Source: Trebonia kvetii (GTDB taxonomy: Bacteria; Actinomycetota; Actinomycetes; Streptosporangiales; Streptosporangiaceae). Taken from it: 64,000 bases of DNA. Where the stretch lies: assembly GCF_007827045.1 (NCBI RefSeq), contig NZ_RPFW01000002.1, forward strand, positions 992,001 through 1,056,000, written 5' to 3'. Position numbers and translations under genes: made by a program. Below are positions 50,064 through 58,743 of this stretch, piece by piece. A model generated the notes under the pieces. That model did not search any database. It was not told the origin of the DNA and saw only the letters and a program-made list of their open reading frames with translations. Each line of letters begins with the position of its first letter. The first letter of the stretch is position 1.

Positions 50064-50594
50064 ATGCGCGCCAGCCGGCTGATCTCCATCCTCCTGCTGC
50101 TCCAGGCCCGTGGCCGCCTGACCGCGGCCGAGCTCGCCTACGAGCTCGAGGTGTCGGTCCGCACGATCTACCGAGACGTCGAGTCGCTGCACACCGCCGG
50201 CATCCCGCTGTACGGCGACGCCGGGCATCGTGGCGGCTACCAGCTGGTGGACGGCTACCGGACCAGGCTGACCGGGCTCAGCGCGGACGAGGCGAAGGCG
50301 CTTAGCCTGTCCGGTCTCCCCGGCCCCGCGGCCGAGCTCGGTCTCGGTTCCGTTCTTGCCGCGGCCCAGCTCAAGATCCGTGCCGCGCTGCCGCCCGCGC
50401 TCGCCGACCAGGTCGGCCAGGTCCAGTCCCGGTTTCACCTGGACGCGTCCGCCTGGTACGGAGTGAGCGACGAGGTTCCGTTCCTGCCGGCCGTCGCCGA
50501 CGCGGTCTGGCACGGCCGCGCGCTGAGCGTCCGCTATCGCCGGTGGAAGGAGCCCACCGACGTCGACCGGCGCCTTCTCGGCTGGCCGCGATGA
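50064..50594 (+). CDS. YafY-type HTH regulator, C-terminally truncated
   Basis: 176 aa. It starts with the DeoR/YafY-type HTH (MRASRLISILLLLQARGRLT, AAELAYELEVSVRTIYRDVE, HTAGIPLYGDAGHRGGYQLV) and continues to VRYRRWKEPTDVDRRL, the first strand of the WYL region, where it stops. Family members are about 320 aa and carry a full WYL ligand domain and WCX tail. The remaining sequence is not found downstream; 50595-50613 leads directly into the convergent gene. It can probably still bind DNA, but should not respond to a ligand. Confidence 0.8.
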   Translation: MRASRLISILLLLQARGRLTAAELAYELEVSVRTIYRDVESLHTAGIPLYGDAGHRGGYQLVDGYRTRLTGLSADEAKALSLSGLPGPAAELGLGSVLAAAQLKIRAALPPALADQVGQVQSRFHLDASAWYGVSDEVPFLPAVADAVWHGRALSVRYRRWKEPTDVDRRLLGWPR

Positions 50595-50613
50595 TTCACA
50601 GCGCCGCCGCCCT

Positions 50614-52434
50614 CTACTGATGCCCCGGGCCATGCCTGACCACCATGCTGAGTGAGCCGCGCTGCCCGGGCAGTGCCAGAGTGATCCGGTACAGGTGATC
50701 ACCCCAGACGGCCCGCAGCTGCGGGTCGTCCAAGTCGCGGCGCTCGACGCTGATGGCGCCCGCGCTCATGCCATCCACTGTGGCATCGACGTCAATCACG
50801 AGTCCGAACGGGAGCAGGATCCTCCCGTCGGCCACCCGAGGCTCCGCTGGCGTGATGAGGTAGCACGCCGTCCGTTCGGATGACTGGATTAGCTCCCAGC
50901 GGTCGTGGATAGCGATCAGCGGCGCGACGCGGTCCAGCCGCAGCGTGCGGCACCAGGAGCGGACACCTGCCGTGGCGGGGTAGGCGGCGGCGAGGTCTAG
51001 CGCGAGCTCGGCGGCGGTCACCGACAGGGACGCGCTGACGTCCATGGCGCGGTGCGCGCGGCCCGCGGCCTGGGTGTGCCCGGCAGGGGCCGGGGTGTTA
51101 TGCCACGAGCTCTGCATGGTCCAGATCTGGTAGCGGTCTGGGCCGAACGTCTGCCTGGTGTAGACGCCGGCCCCGGGGTCGACCAGCAGCGGGCGGCCGT
51201 TGTAGGCGATGACGAACGAGCCGACGTCGTTATGGTTGTGCGACTCGTCGTTGTGGCCGGCTTTCGCAGCCAGGTAGAGGCCCGCCGTGTCGCCTTCGCG
51301 TTCCCGGGCGGTCAGCACTCCGGTGGCCGGCAGCCAGGTCTGTCGCGGCGCGGGGAACCGCGCGGGCGGCAGCGCGGTCCACTCGTCGTCGGTGATCGCG
51401 GCGAGGACGCGGCCCAGCGAGCCGTTGGGGCCGGTGATCAGGCTGGCGTGCTCCGGTTGCATCGCCCGGGCGTGCTGCCGCAGTTGGGCATCGCCGGTAC
51501 GGACGGCGAAGCGGTACAGCAGGTGCGGGACGGTTCCCGGCGGGCGGATCGGGCCGTCCGCGAAGTTGACGTGCACGTCGCCGGCGATATGCGCGGCCAT
51601 CGGGTAGCGGGCGACAGCCATCACCTTGGGCAGATGGAAGGCGCCGAAGTCGTTCCCGCAGGCCTCGGTGAGCGTCTGCAGGCACTCGAACAGCGAGGCG
51701 CCGGCCCGCCACCAGTAGCTGGCGCCCTCGTCGCAGCCGCCGTCATCGGGCACCACGTCGAGGTAACGGTCGAGGGCGGCGACGGCACGGGCCGCGGTGG
51801 CGTGCGGCTGGTCGTCGAGCAGAAGGCTGGCGATGAGAAGGTTCGCGTGGATCCAGGGTGTCCAGTTGTTCAGGTGGGCGGGGTCACCCAGGCCGAGCCA
51901 CCGCCAGTCGTCGCGGGCCCGGTAGGGGTCAAGGACGCGGATCTTCACCTCACGGCGGATGCGCGCCTCGTGCTCGCCGGTCAGCAGGACGGTCCAGGCG
52001 AGCAGCGCGGCAGTCTCGGCGGCGAACAGGTCAACGTGGGGGTTATCCGGGTCGGGCAGGCCGCCAGGCTGGTGCGCGGGCAGGCACCAGGTGCTCTCCT
52101 CGCACAGCAGCCACACGCCGTCCGTGATGTCCGCGTCAGACGTGTCGCCCGTGAGGACCGCGGTGACGACAGCGGCGATGAGCTTGTCGCGGCGGGCGAA
52201 GTACGGGCGCTCGTACGCCTGGCGGTCGCCGTCAGCGCTGAACCGGCCGTAGGTGGTGGCGGTGAGCAGCGGCCACGGCCGCTGGCTGACGGGCCCGGCC
52301 TGGGCCAGGAGGCGCTCGCGGGTTTCTGTGGGCACGCGGTCCCAGAACCGGCGGTCGGCGGCCGGCGGGTACGGGCGCCAGGGCCTCAGGTGCTCCGCGA
52401 GCCGGGCGGCGGTAAAGCAGTCCGCTAGCGGCAT
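50614..52434 (-). CDS. heparinase II/III-family polysaccharide lyase-like protein
   Basis: 606 aa from ATG 52432-52434 (MPLADCFTAARLAEHLRPWR). The N-terminal alpha/alpha toroid has NWTPWIHANLLIASLLLDD and DGGCDEGASYWWRAGASLFE; the C-terminal beta-sandwich has the family signature AGHNDESHNHNDVGSFVIAY then GRPLLVDPGAGVYTRQTFGP. No export signal, so it may act on imported oligosaccharides. Elimination of uronic-acid glycosides is expected. It follows the GH27 gene by 4 bp. Confidence 0.85.
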   Translation of the reverse strand: MPLADCFTAARLAEHLRPWRPYPPAADRRFWDRVPTETRERLLAQAGPVSQRPWPLLTATTYGRFSADGDRQAYERPYFARRDKLIAAVVTAVLTGDTSDADITDGVWLLCEESTWCLPAHQPGGLPDPDNPHVDLFAAETAALLAWTVLLTGEHEARIRREVKIRVLDPYRARDDWRWLGLGDPAHLNNWTPWIHANLLIASLLLDDQPHATAARAVAALDRYLDVVPDDGGCDEGASYWWRAGASLFECLQTLTEACGNDFGAFHLPKVMAVARYPMAAHIAGDVHVNFADGPIRPPGTVPHLLYRFAVRTGDAQLRQHARAMQPEHASLITGPNGSLGRVLAAITDDEWTALPPARFPAPRQTWLPATGVLTAREREGDTAGLYLAAKAGHNDESHNHNDVGSFVIAYNGRPLLVDPGAGVYTRQTFGPDRYQIWTMQSSWHNTPAPAGHTQAAGRAHRAMDVSASLSVTAAELALDLAAAYPATAGVRSWCRTLRLDRVAPLIAIHDRWELIQSSERTACYLITPAEPRVADGRILLPFGLVIDVDATVDGMSAGAISVERRDLDDPQLRAVWGDHLYRITLALPGQRGSLSMVVRHGPGHQ

Positions 52435-52438
52435 GACG

Positions 52439-53590
52439 TCATCCGGTGCTCTTGACCTGAAGGAGCACGGTCTGTTCCTCCTCGAGGGTGACGGACACTT
52501 CGCTGAAGGTTGTCGTTTCCCCCGTCCACACGTCGTGGCCGCTGGCCCTGGCGGCGGTGATGCCAAGCTGCGGCAGCGAGAACCGCCCGGTAACGGTGCC
52601 CACCCCCAGGTTGACGAACAGGACGGCGATCCCTCCTTCCGGATCGAGCTTCATGAGCGCCTCGACGGGCCCGTTCATGACCACCGTGGAGCACTGCTCT
52701 CCGCTCTGGTCGATCGCTATCATGTGCGGGTTCTTCAGGGCGGCTAGCGCGTCAGGGGGCAGCGCGCCGATGTCCGCCGAGATGAGCAACGGGCTGGCTT
52801 CCATCGCCCATACCGACAGCTGGTTACGCAGGTCCGCCAGCGTCCAGCCGCTCTCAGGATAGGCCGGGGCAACCATGTCGAGGTCATTCCAGTGGCCCGG
52901 CCCTGCGAAGGAATGCAAATCCCGGACGGCCGCCAGGTGGCCCAGGATCATCGCGGACGCATAGTCATGACTCAGCGGTGATTCGTCGTGGGCGACTCTC
53001 CACATGTGCGCGATTTCAGCCGAGGCCCGGACGGACGAGCGGAAGCTAGGCTTGCCGATCTGGTGAATGGGCAGCTCCTGGGAGTACACGACGTCCGGGT
53101 TATGTTGCCTCAGGCACGCGCCGAACTGGCGGAAGTGCTCCGTCAGCGCCGCCACGCTGGTCCCGGGGGGCATGCCGCCGCAGTCGTCGACCTTGACGAA
53201 GTCGACATCCCAGGATGCGAACGTGCGCGCGTCCTGGTCGTAGTGTCCCCAGCTCCCTGGCAGGGACTGGCAGGTCCGCGCGCCGATCGCCGTGTAGAGG
53301 CCGAACCTCAGGCCGAGAGCGTGAACCTGGTCGGCCAGCCAGGGCATCCCCCGCGGGAACTTCGCAGCATCCCCGGTGAGTTCACCGTTGGCGGCCCGCT
53401 GCGCGGCCATCCACCCGTCATCGAGGTTGACGCAGTTGTATCCCGCAGCGGCCAGCCCCGAGCTGACCAGCAGTTCCGCCTGCCTGACAACGGCGGACTC
53501 GGTGATGCTTGTCCGGAAGTGGTACCAGGTGTTGTATCCCATGACCGGCCGCGACGGCGGCCAGTCACTTGTTGGGGCGGCGCCAGACAT
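52439..53590 (-). CDS. GH27-family alpha-galactosidase-like hydrolase
   Basis: 383 aa from ATG 53588-53590 (MSGAAPTSDWPPSRPVMGYN). GH27 TIM-barrel blocks: VMGYNTWYHFRTSITESAVV, YNCVNLDDGWMA, RFGLYTAIGARTCQSLPGSW, the nucleophile region WDVDFVKVDDCGG, WRVAHDESPLSHDYASAM and PGHWNDLDMVAPAYPESGWT, then a beta-sandwich. No signal peptide. It would remove alpha-linked galactose or N-acetylgalactosamine. The start codon lies inside the copied nitrilase 3' end, so the junction looks recently rearranged. Confidence 0.85.
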   Translation of the reverse strand: MSGAAPTSDWPPSRPVMGYNTWYHFRTSITESAVVRQAELLVSSGLAAAGYNCVNLDDGWMAAQRAANGELTGDAAKFPRGMPWLADQVHALGLRFGLYTAIGARTCQSLPGSWGHYDQDARTFASWDVDFVKVDDCGGMPPGTSVAALTEHFRQFGACLRQHNPDVVYSQELPIHQIGKPSFRSSVRASAEIAHMWRVAHDESPLSHDYASAMILGHLAAVRDLHSFAGPGHWNDLDMVAPAYPESGWTLADLRNQLSVWAMEASPLLISADIGALPPDALAALKNPHMIAIDQSGEQCSTVVMNGPVEALMKLDPEGGIAVLFVNLGVGTVTGRFSLPQLGITAARASGHDVWTGETTTFSEVSVTLEEEQTVLLQVKSTG

Positions 53591-53642
53591 CGCGTTCGTG
53601 CATGAGCTCGATCTCCCGTTCGGTGACCTCCAAGTTGGGCAT
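53565..53642 (-). pseudogene. relic of a nitrilase 3' end, overlapping the GH27 start
   Basis: In this frame the sequence reads EVTEREIELMHERDVWRRPN followed by K and stop, matching the end of the nitrilase-like protein at 47432 (EVTERQIELMHERDVWRRPD KS). Bases 53568-53630 match 47438-47500 at 59 of 63 positions. The rest of a nitrilase gene is missing: upstream the next gene starts at once. It is the tail of a second nitrilase copy or a fragment moved by recombination. Confidence 0.8.
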
Positions 53643-53644
53643 GG

Positions 53645-54628
53645 TCACGGGAGGAGTCCCTTCCCTGCGAGGCTAGGGCCGAACCCGAACAGGGTGACGA
53701 GGGCGGGTTCTCCGAAGGACCTGACCTGGCGGATGCCTTCACTGGTGACGGTGAGCACGCAGACGCCGTACGGCTGGTAGGTCCCGTGCTCGTCCCGGGT
53801 CCAGGCCGCCGCCGCGGGCTGCCCGTTGGCGCCGGTGGCCAGCATGCGCCAGTCACCGGGCGATCCCATCAGGTTGCGCAGGAATGGCACGCAGGTCTTG
53901 CGGCCGGCGAACCAGGTCCGCATCGGCGTCGCCTCGATGGTGGCGTCCTCGAGCAGTAGCCGTTCCAGTTCGGTGGCGTCGGCGTTCTCGAACGCCGAGA
54001 TGTACTGGTCGAGGAGCGCGCGGGCCCGCGACTCGGTCGGCTCGGTGATCTGATCGGCTGCCGGGGCCGCCTCCTTCAGCCGGGCGCGGGCGCGCTGCAG
54101 CACGCTCTTGACCGACACCGTCGTCGTGCCGAGCATGACCGCGACCTCGGTGGCGGGGAAGGCCAGCACGTCCCGCAGCACCAGGACGGCACGCTGCCTG
54201 GGCGGGAGGTACTGCAGGCTGGCGATGAGCGCCAGCCGCAGTCCCGCACGCGCGGCGACGATCACCGCTGGATCACCCGAGTCGGGAGTCACCAGCGCGT
54301 CCGGCACCGGCTGCAGCCAGCTCACCACTGACCCGGCGTCATCCGGGTACACCCCGGGATCCTGTTCGGGGTCGCCGAGGCCGGACGGCAGCATTCGCCG
54401 GCTGCGCTTAGCCAGTTCGGTCAGGCACCCGTTGGTGGCGATCTGGTACAGCCAGGTACGCACCGAGGACCGGCCCTCGAACCCGCCATAGGACCGCCAG
54501 GCCCGCAGGTACGTCTCCTGGACCAGGTCCTCCGCATCCTGGAACGAGCCGAGCATGCGATAGCAGTGCGCGAGCAGCTCGCGCCGGAACGGCTCGGTGT
54601 CCTCGACGAATCCCGTGCTATCTGGCAC
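53645..54628 (-). CDS. ECF sigma factor, SigG type with SnoaL-like tail
   Basis: 327 aa. Sigma region 2 has ELLAHCYRMLGSFQDAEDLV and QETYLRAWRSYGGFEGRSSV; region 4 has LQYLPPRQRAVLVLRDVLAF and VAVMLGTTTVSVKSVLQRAR. Residues about 205-327 form a SnoaL/NTF2-like domain (LLDQYISAFENADATELERL, WFAGRKTCVPFLRNLMGSPG), which in this group takes over the role of a separate anti-sigma. It lies 23 bp behind an MDR reductase gene and just before the GH27/heparinase genes, so it may govern them. Confidence 0.9.
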   Translation of the reverse strand: MPDSTGFVEDTEPFRRELLAHCYRMLGSFQDAEDLVQETYLRAWRSYGGFEGRSSVRTWLYQIATNGCLTELAKRSRRMLPSGLGDPEQDPGVYPDDAGSVVSWLQPVPDALVTPDSGDPAVIVAARAGLRLALIASLQYLPPRQRAVLVLRDVLAFPATEVAVMLGTTTVSVKSVLQRARARLKEAAPAADQITEPTESRARALLDQYISAFENADATELERLLLEDATIEATPMRTWFAGRKTCVPFLRNLMGSPGDWRMLATGANGQPAAAAWTRDEHGTYQPYGVCVLTVTSEGIRQVRSFGEPALVTLFGFGPSLAGKGLLP

Positions 54629-54651
54629 GCCGCGCGATCCTCCTGGTCAGC

Positions 54652-55650
54652 TCAGGGCAGCAGAGCCAGCTTGCCGACGGTCGCCCGGGCTGCCAGCTCC
54701 GCGAGCGCCTTCGGGCCGTCGGCGAGCTCATACACAGTGGGCTGGCCGGGAGTGACCACCCCGGCGGCCATCAGCGCCGGCATCTCCCCCATCATCTCGC
54801 CGGCGATCTGCGGTGCGGACTGCATCAGCACGCCGATGTTCAGCCCGATGATGTGGACCTGGTGCCGGTATATCAGTTCCCAGTTGGTCACCGTGGCTTC
54901 GCCGCCCGCGGTGCCATAAACGACGACCCGGCCGGTGACCCGCTTGGCCGCGGCCAGGCTGGCGCCGAACGTGGCGCCGCCCGCCGCTTCAAGCACCAGG
55001 TCGGCGCCGGCGCCGCCGGTCAGCCGCAGCACCTCGCGCGCGAGATCGGCGCTGCGTGAGTCGAGCACGTGGTCGGCGCCCAGCGCCCGCACCGTCTCGT
55101 GCTTGCCCGGCGAGGCGGTGGCGATAGCCGTCGCACCGTAGTACTTGGCCAGCTGCACCGCCGCCTGGCCAGTCGCGCCGGCCGCGGCCGGGATCAGCAC
55201 GATCTGCCCCGCGGTGATGCCGCCAAGCGGCCTGAGCGCGGCGAGCGCGGTGAGCCAGTTCACCATCAGGCCAAGGGCCTCCTGTTCTGTCCAGCCCGGC
55301 GGCAGCGGCATCGCCGAGACCGCCGGCAGCGCGGTGTACTCGGCGAAGGCGCCGCAGCCGAGGCCGACGCCGATGACGCGGGTTCCTGGTTCAAGACCGG
55401 TCACCCCCTCGCCCGTCGCGACGATCTCGCCTGCCGCCTCGAAGCCCGCCAGGTACGGCGGCTGCGGGCCGCCGAGGAACGTGCCGTGCGGCTGCGCGAT
55501 GTCGCCGAAGTTGACGCCGGCGGCGGCCACCCGGATCAGGACCTCGCCTGGGCGCGCGGCCGGGACTCTGGCATCGGTGATCAGCCGCAGGTCCCGCGGG
55601 CCGTTCAGTGACGTCTGCTGGAGGGCGCGCATAGTCGCGGGGATGCTCAT
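54652..55650 (-). CDS. MDR-family NADPH:quinone-type oxidoreductase
   Basis: 332 aa. The zinc-free medium-chain dehydrogenase/reductase pattern: GVNFGDIAQPHGTFLGGPQP, GFEAAGEIVATGEGVTGLEP, then the Rossmann loop IPAAAGATGQAAVQLAKYYG and HVLDSRSADLAREVLRLTGG. Members reduce quinones or enones with NADPH. AAAGGAATCC precedes the ATG at 55648-55650. The sigma factor gene follows after 23 bp. Confidence 0.9.
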   Translation of the reverse strand: MSIPATMRALQQTSLNGPRDLRLITDARVPAARPGEVLIRVAAAGVNFGDIAQPHGTFLGGPQPPYLAGFEAAGEIVATGEGVTGLEPGTRVIGVGLGCGAFAEYTALPAVSAMPLPPGWTEQEALGLMVNWLTALAALRPLGGITAGQIVLIPAAAGATGQAAVQLAKYYGATAIATASPGKHETVRALGADHVLDSRSADLAREVLRLTGGAGADLVLEAAGGATFGASLAAAKRVTGRVVVYGTAGGEATVTNWELIYRHQVHIIGLNIGVLMQSAPQIAGEMMGEMPALMAAGVVTPGQPTVYELADGPKALAELAARATVGKLALLP

Positions 55651-55658
55651 GGCAACCG

Positions 55659-55736
55659 GATTCCTTTCCTTGGCTTGCGTGATCGAGGTCGGTCAACCTG
55701 CAACCAGGAAGACTCGGCGAGTTCGGGAAAGGAATC
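55659..55736. promoter_or_regulatory. inverted repeat between divergent genes
   Basis: gattcctttcc (55659-55669) and ggaaaggaatc (55726-55736) are exact 11-bp inverted arms 56 bp apart. The left arm contains the ribosome-binding site of the minus-strand MDR gene. It may be part of a divergent control region, or coincidence. Confidence 0.35.
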
Positions 55737-55782
55737 GCCGGACGGTCAACCGCGGGGAAACCGGCTGGCGCTCGCCGCGGTC

Positions 55783-56451
55783 ATGGCCGACAGTGGGCCT
55801 ATGGGAGCGGGCGACGGCGAGGATCTGCTGGCCGGTTACGTCACCGGGCCGGCGGCCGCGACCGAGGCGACCGCTCAGGCGCTGGCGCGGGCGGACGGCG
55901 CTCGCATCGTTGTGCTCGTCGAGGGAGTCAGCGACCAGATCGCCGTCGAGACCCTGGCAAGGCGGCACGGCAGGAACCTGGCCGCCGAGGGCGTGACAGT
56001 CCTGCCGATCGGCGGCGCCCACGGCGCTGCCCGCTACCTGCGGCGCTTCGGAACCGAGGGAACCGGTGCACGGATCATCGGACTTTGCGATCACGCCGAG
56101 GCGCACATCGTCCGCCGCGGGCTCGCCACGGCCGGCTTCGGCGTGGCCGCCTCGATCGGCGACCTGGAGCGGCTCGGGTTCTACGTCTGCGTCGAGGACC
56201 TCGAGGACGAACTGATCAGGGCGGCCGGGCCCGCGCTGGTCACGGAAGTCTTTGCGGCGCACGGGGATCTCACCGCGTTCCGCACTATCCAGCGGCAGCC
56301 GGCCTGGCGGGGAAAGGACGAGGCGGCGCAGCTGCGGCGATTCCTCGGCGCGGGCGCGCAGCGGAAGGCGCGCTACGCGCGGCTGCTGACCGAGGCGGTC
56401 GAGCCTGACCGGATACCGCGGCCGCTCACCGCCCTGCTCGCCGCCATCTGA
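55783..56451 (+). CDS. stand-alone TOPRIM-domain protein (OLD-like)
   Basis: 222 aa from ATG 55783 (ATG 55801 also possible). The core is an OLD-type TOPRIM: IVVLVEGVSDQIAVETLARR with the catalytic Glu, GVTVLPIGGAHGAARYLRRF, and RIIGLCDHAEAHIVRRGL, where the usual DxD is D-H-A-E, followed by FYVCVEDLEDELIRAAGPAL. OLD nucleases have an N-terminal ABC ATPase, absent here; no ATPase partner is adjacent. A C-terminal helical part of about 80 residues (RQPAWRGKDEAAQLRRFLGA) is conserved-looking. A nuclease or nucleotidyl role is inferred. Confidence 0.8.
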   Translation: MADSGPMGAGDGEDLLAGYVTGPAAATEATAQALARADGARIVVLVEGVSDQIAVETLARRHGRNLAAEGVTVLPIGGAHGAARYLRRFGTEGTGARIIGLCDHAEAHIVRRGLATAGFGVAASIGDLERLGFYVCVEDLEDELIRAAGPALVTEVFAAHGDLTAFRTIQRQPAWRGKDEAAQLRRFLGAGAQRKARYARLLTEAVEPDRIPRPLTALLAAI

Positions 56452-56558
56452 TGCCCCAGCACGACAGCCGCGCTGCCGACCGCCGCACAGCGATCAGGGT
56501 CTCACGGGAAGCCTAGGATTCGGGTGTAAGCGAGACCGGGCACGGCTAGGAGACCTTC

Positions 56559-56966
56559 ATGCCAGGCGATATCAATGCGGGCGCGGAACCGGGCACGCTC
56601 GCCGCGCGGGTCAGGCACGCCCTGGAGTCCGGCGATCTTGACGCCATGCGGGACCTGCTTGCCCCCGGTGCCCGCTGGGGGGCGCCGGAAGGTCCAGGCG
56701 ACTTTGACTGCCGCAACCGCGACGAGGTCATCGCCTGGTGGGCCAGGGCGCAGGCGGCCGGCGCGCGCGCCACGGTCGTCGAGGTCGCCGCCGCCGCCGA
56801 TGCCCTGCTCGTGGGACTGGACGTGACCGGCACGCCGGGCGCCGCCGAGGAGGGCGGAACCGCGAGGCGCTGGCAGGTCCTGCGGGTGAGCGGCGGCCGC
56901 GTCACCGACATTCGCGGTTTCGACGACCGCGCCGAAGCCGTGGCCCGTGCCGGGCTACCAGCCTGA
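56559..56966 (+). CDS. NTF2/SnoaL-like protein
   Basis: 135 aa from ATG 56559, with a strong aggagaccttc leader. ARVRHALESGDLDAMRDLLA, PGARWGAPEGPGDFDCRNRD and VLRVSGGRVTDIRGFDDRAE show the nuclear-transport-factor-2 fold. Possible small ligand binding or isomerase role; nothing more can be said. Convergent with the VOC gene. Confidence 0.75.
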   Translation: MPGDINAGAEPGTLAARVRHALESGDLDAMRDLLAPGARWGAPEGPGDFDCRNRDEVIAWWARAQAAGARATVVEVAAAADALLVGLDVTGTPGAAEEGGTARRWQVLRVSGGRVTDIRGFDDRAEAVARAGLPA

Positions 56967-56974
56967 GCCGGCGA

Positions 56975-57349
56975 TCAGCCAGCCGATGCCGGCTGTGCGA
57001 TCCGCTCGCCGAGCGCCAGCCGGTGGCCGCCGGGCATCTCGACCACGAAATCCCGCAGGCCCCACGGGTGGTCCTCAAGGCCGGTGACGATCCGCGCGCC
57101 GCGCGCGACGCACGCATCGTGCAGCTCATCGACGCCGGTGACGCCGATGTAGGCGGTGGTGGTGGCGTTGACGCCAGGGGTCGCGGACCGGACGAGTGCC
57201 AGCCCCACGGCGTCGCGCGACAGCAGCATCAGCCCCATGCCCGGCTCGTCGACCTCCACCTCGAACCCGAGCACCTCGCGCAGGAACGCGGCGGCTGGGG
57301 CGAGATCGGCGACCTCCAGGTTAGGCCGGCAGCTCAGGAACTCCGTCAT
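56975..57349 (-). CDS. VOC-family (glyoxalase-fold) protein
   Basis: 124 aa with two beta-alpha-beta-beta-beta modules: [20 protein letters not shown] and GFEVEVDE, then [20 protein letters not shown] and [20 protein letters not shown]. The [12 protein letters not shown] strand ends with the metal-ligand Glu position. Metal-dependent dioxygenase, resistance protein and isomerase functions occur in this fold. It sits 17 bp after the end of sdaA on the same strand, possibly in one operon. Confidence 0.85.
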   Translation of the reverse strand: MTEFLSCRPNLEVADLAPAAAFLREVLGFEVEVDEPGMGLMLLSRDAVGLALVRSATPGVNATTTAYIGVTGVDELHDACVARGARIVTGLEDHPWGLRDFVVEMPGGHRLALGERIAQPASAG

Positions 57350-57366
57350 CGCCCCATGCTAGAGGC

Positions 57367-58740
57367 TCAGCATTCGACCACGTTGAGCGCCAGGCCGCCG
57401 CGCGCGGTCTCCTTGTACTTGTCCTTCATGTCAGCGCCGGTCTCGCGCATCGTCTTGATCGCCTTGTCCAGCGACACGTGATGCGTGCCGTCGCCGCGCA
57501 CCGCCAAGCGGGCGGCGGTGATCGCCTTGATCGACGCGATCGCGTTCCGCTCGATGCACGGGATCTGCACCAGGCCGCCGACCGGGTCGCAGGTGAGGCC
57601 GAGGTTGTGCTCGATGCCGATCTCCGCGGCGTTCTCGACCTGCCGCGGTGACCCGCCGAGCACCTCGGCGAGCGCGCCCGCGGCCATCGAGCATGCCGAC
57701 CCGACCTCGCCCTGGCAGCCCACCTCGGCGCCGCTGATCGAGGCGTTCTCCTTGAACAGGATGCCGATGCCCGCGGCGACGAGCAGGAACCTGACGATCC
57801 CGTCGTCGTCGGCTCCGGGAATGAACTCCTGGTAGTAGCGAAGCACGGCCGGGATGATGCCCGCCGCGCCGTTGGTCGGCGCGGTGACGACCCGGCCTCC
57901 CGCGGCGTTCTCCTCGTTCACCGCCAGGGCGTAGAGGGTCACCCAGTCCGCCGGTTCGACGAGGCCGGTTTCCTCGGTGAGCTGCCGGCGCAGCGCGCCG
58001 GCGCGGCGGCGCACCTTCAGGCCGCCGGGGAGCACGCCGTCGGCGCGCATGCCCGCCTCGGTGCACTGCCGCATGACCCGCCAGATGTCAAGCAGGCCTT
58101 CGCGCACCTGCGATTCTGGCCGTCTGGCGCACTCGTTGTGCAGCACGATGTCGCTGATCGCGAGCCCGGTGCGCTCGGCGTGCGCGAGCAGTTCCGCGCC
58201 GGTGGTAAACGGGAACGGCACCGGCAGCGGGTCGGGGACGAGGCCGGGACCCTCCGTGAGCGACCGCGCGGCCTCGTCGACCACGAAACCGCCGCCGACG
58301 GAGTAGTAGGTGCCGCGCGCCAGCTCGGTCCCGTCGTCCGCGATGGCGAGGAACGTCATGGCGTTGGAGTGGAACTCCAGGCGCTTGCGCCGGTGCAGCA
58401 CGATGTCCTGGCCGGGGTCGAAGCCGATCTCATGCTTACCGAGCACTGCGAGACTGCCCGTCGCGAGGGAGTCATCGAGCAACCGTTGTGCGTGCTCCGG
58501 GTCTACCGTGTCGGGCATCTGCCCGGCAAGACCGGCGGTCACCGCCTTGACCGTGCCGTGACCGTGCCCGGTGGCGCCGAGGGAGCCGAAAAGCTCCACG
58601 CGGACCGCGGCGGTGGCGCCGAGCGCGCCCTCGCCGTCAAGGCGGCGGGCGAACAGGCAGGCTGCTCGCATCGGGCCAACCGTGTGCGAACTGGAAGGAC
58701 CGATACCGACCTTGAAAAGGTCGAAGGCGCTGATCGTCAT
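57367..58740 (-). CDS. sdaA: L-serine ammonia-lyase (iron-sulfur, single chain)
   Basis: 457 aa from ATG 58738-58740. N-terminal beta domain [20 protein letters not shown] (catalytic/regulatory SSSHT) and C-terminal alpha domain with the Fe-S cysteines in [39 protein letters not shown], all three ligands present. It deaminates L-serine to pyruvate. It starts 3 bp after the dehydrogenase gene upstream, consistent with a pathway glycine to serine to pyruvate. Confidence 0.95.
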   Translation of the reverse strand: MTISAFDLFKVGIGPSSSHTVGPMRAACLFARRLDGEGALGATAAVRVELFGSLGATGHGHGTVKAVTAGLAGQMPDTVDPEHAQRLLDDSLATGSLAVLGKHEIGFDPGQDIVLHRRKRLEFHSNAMTFLAIADDGTELARGTYYSVGGGFVVDEAARSLTEGPGLVPDPLPVPFPFTTGAELLAHAERTGLAISDIVLHNECARRPESQVREGLLDIWRVMRQCTEAGMRADGVLPGGLKVRRRAGALRRQLTEETGLVEPADWVTLYALAVNEENAAGGRVVTAPTNGAAGIIPAVLRYYQEFIPGADDDGIVRFLLVAAGIGILFKENASISGAEVGCQGEVGSACSMAAGALAEVLGGSPRQVENAAEIGIEHNLGLTCDPVGGLVQIPCIERNAIASIKAITAARLAVRGDGTHHVSLDKAIKTMRETGADMKDKYKETARGGLALNVVEC

Positions 58741-58743
58741 TGT

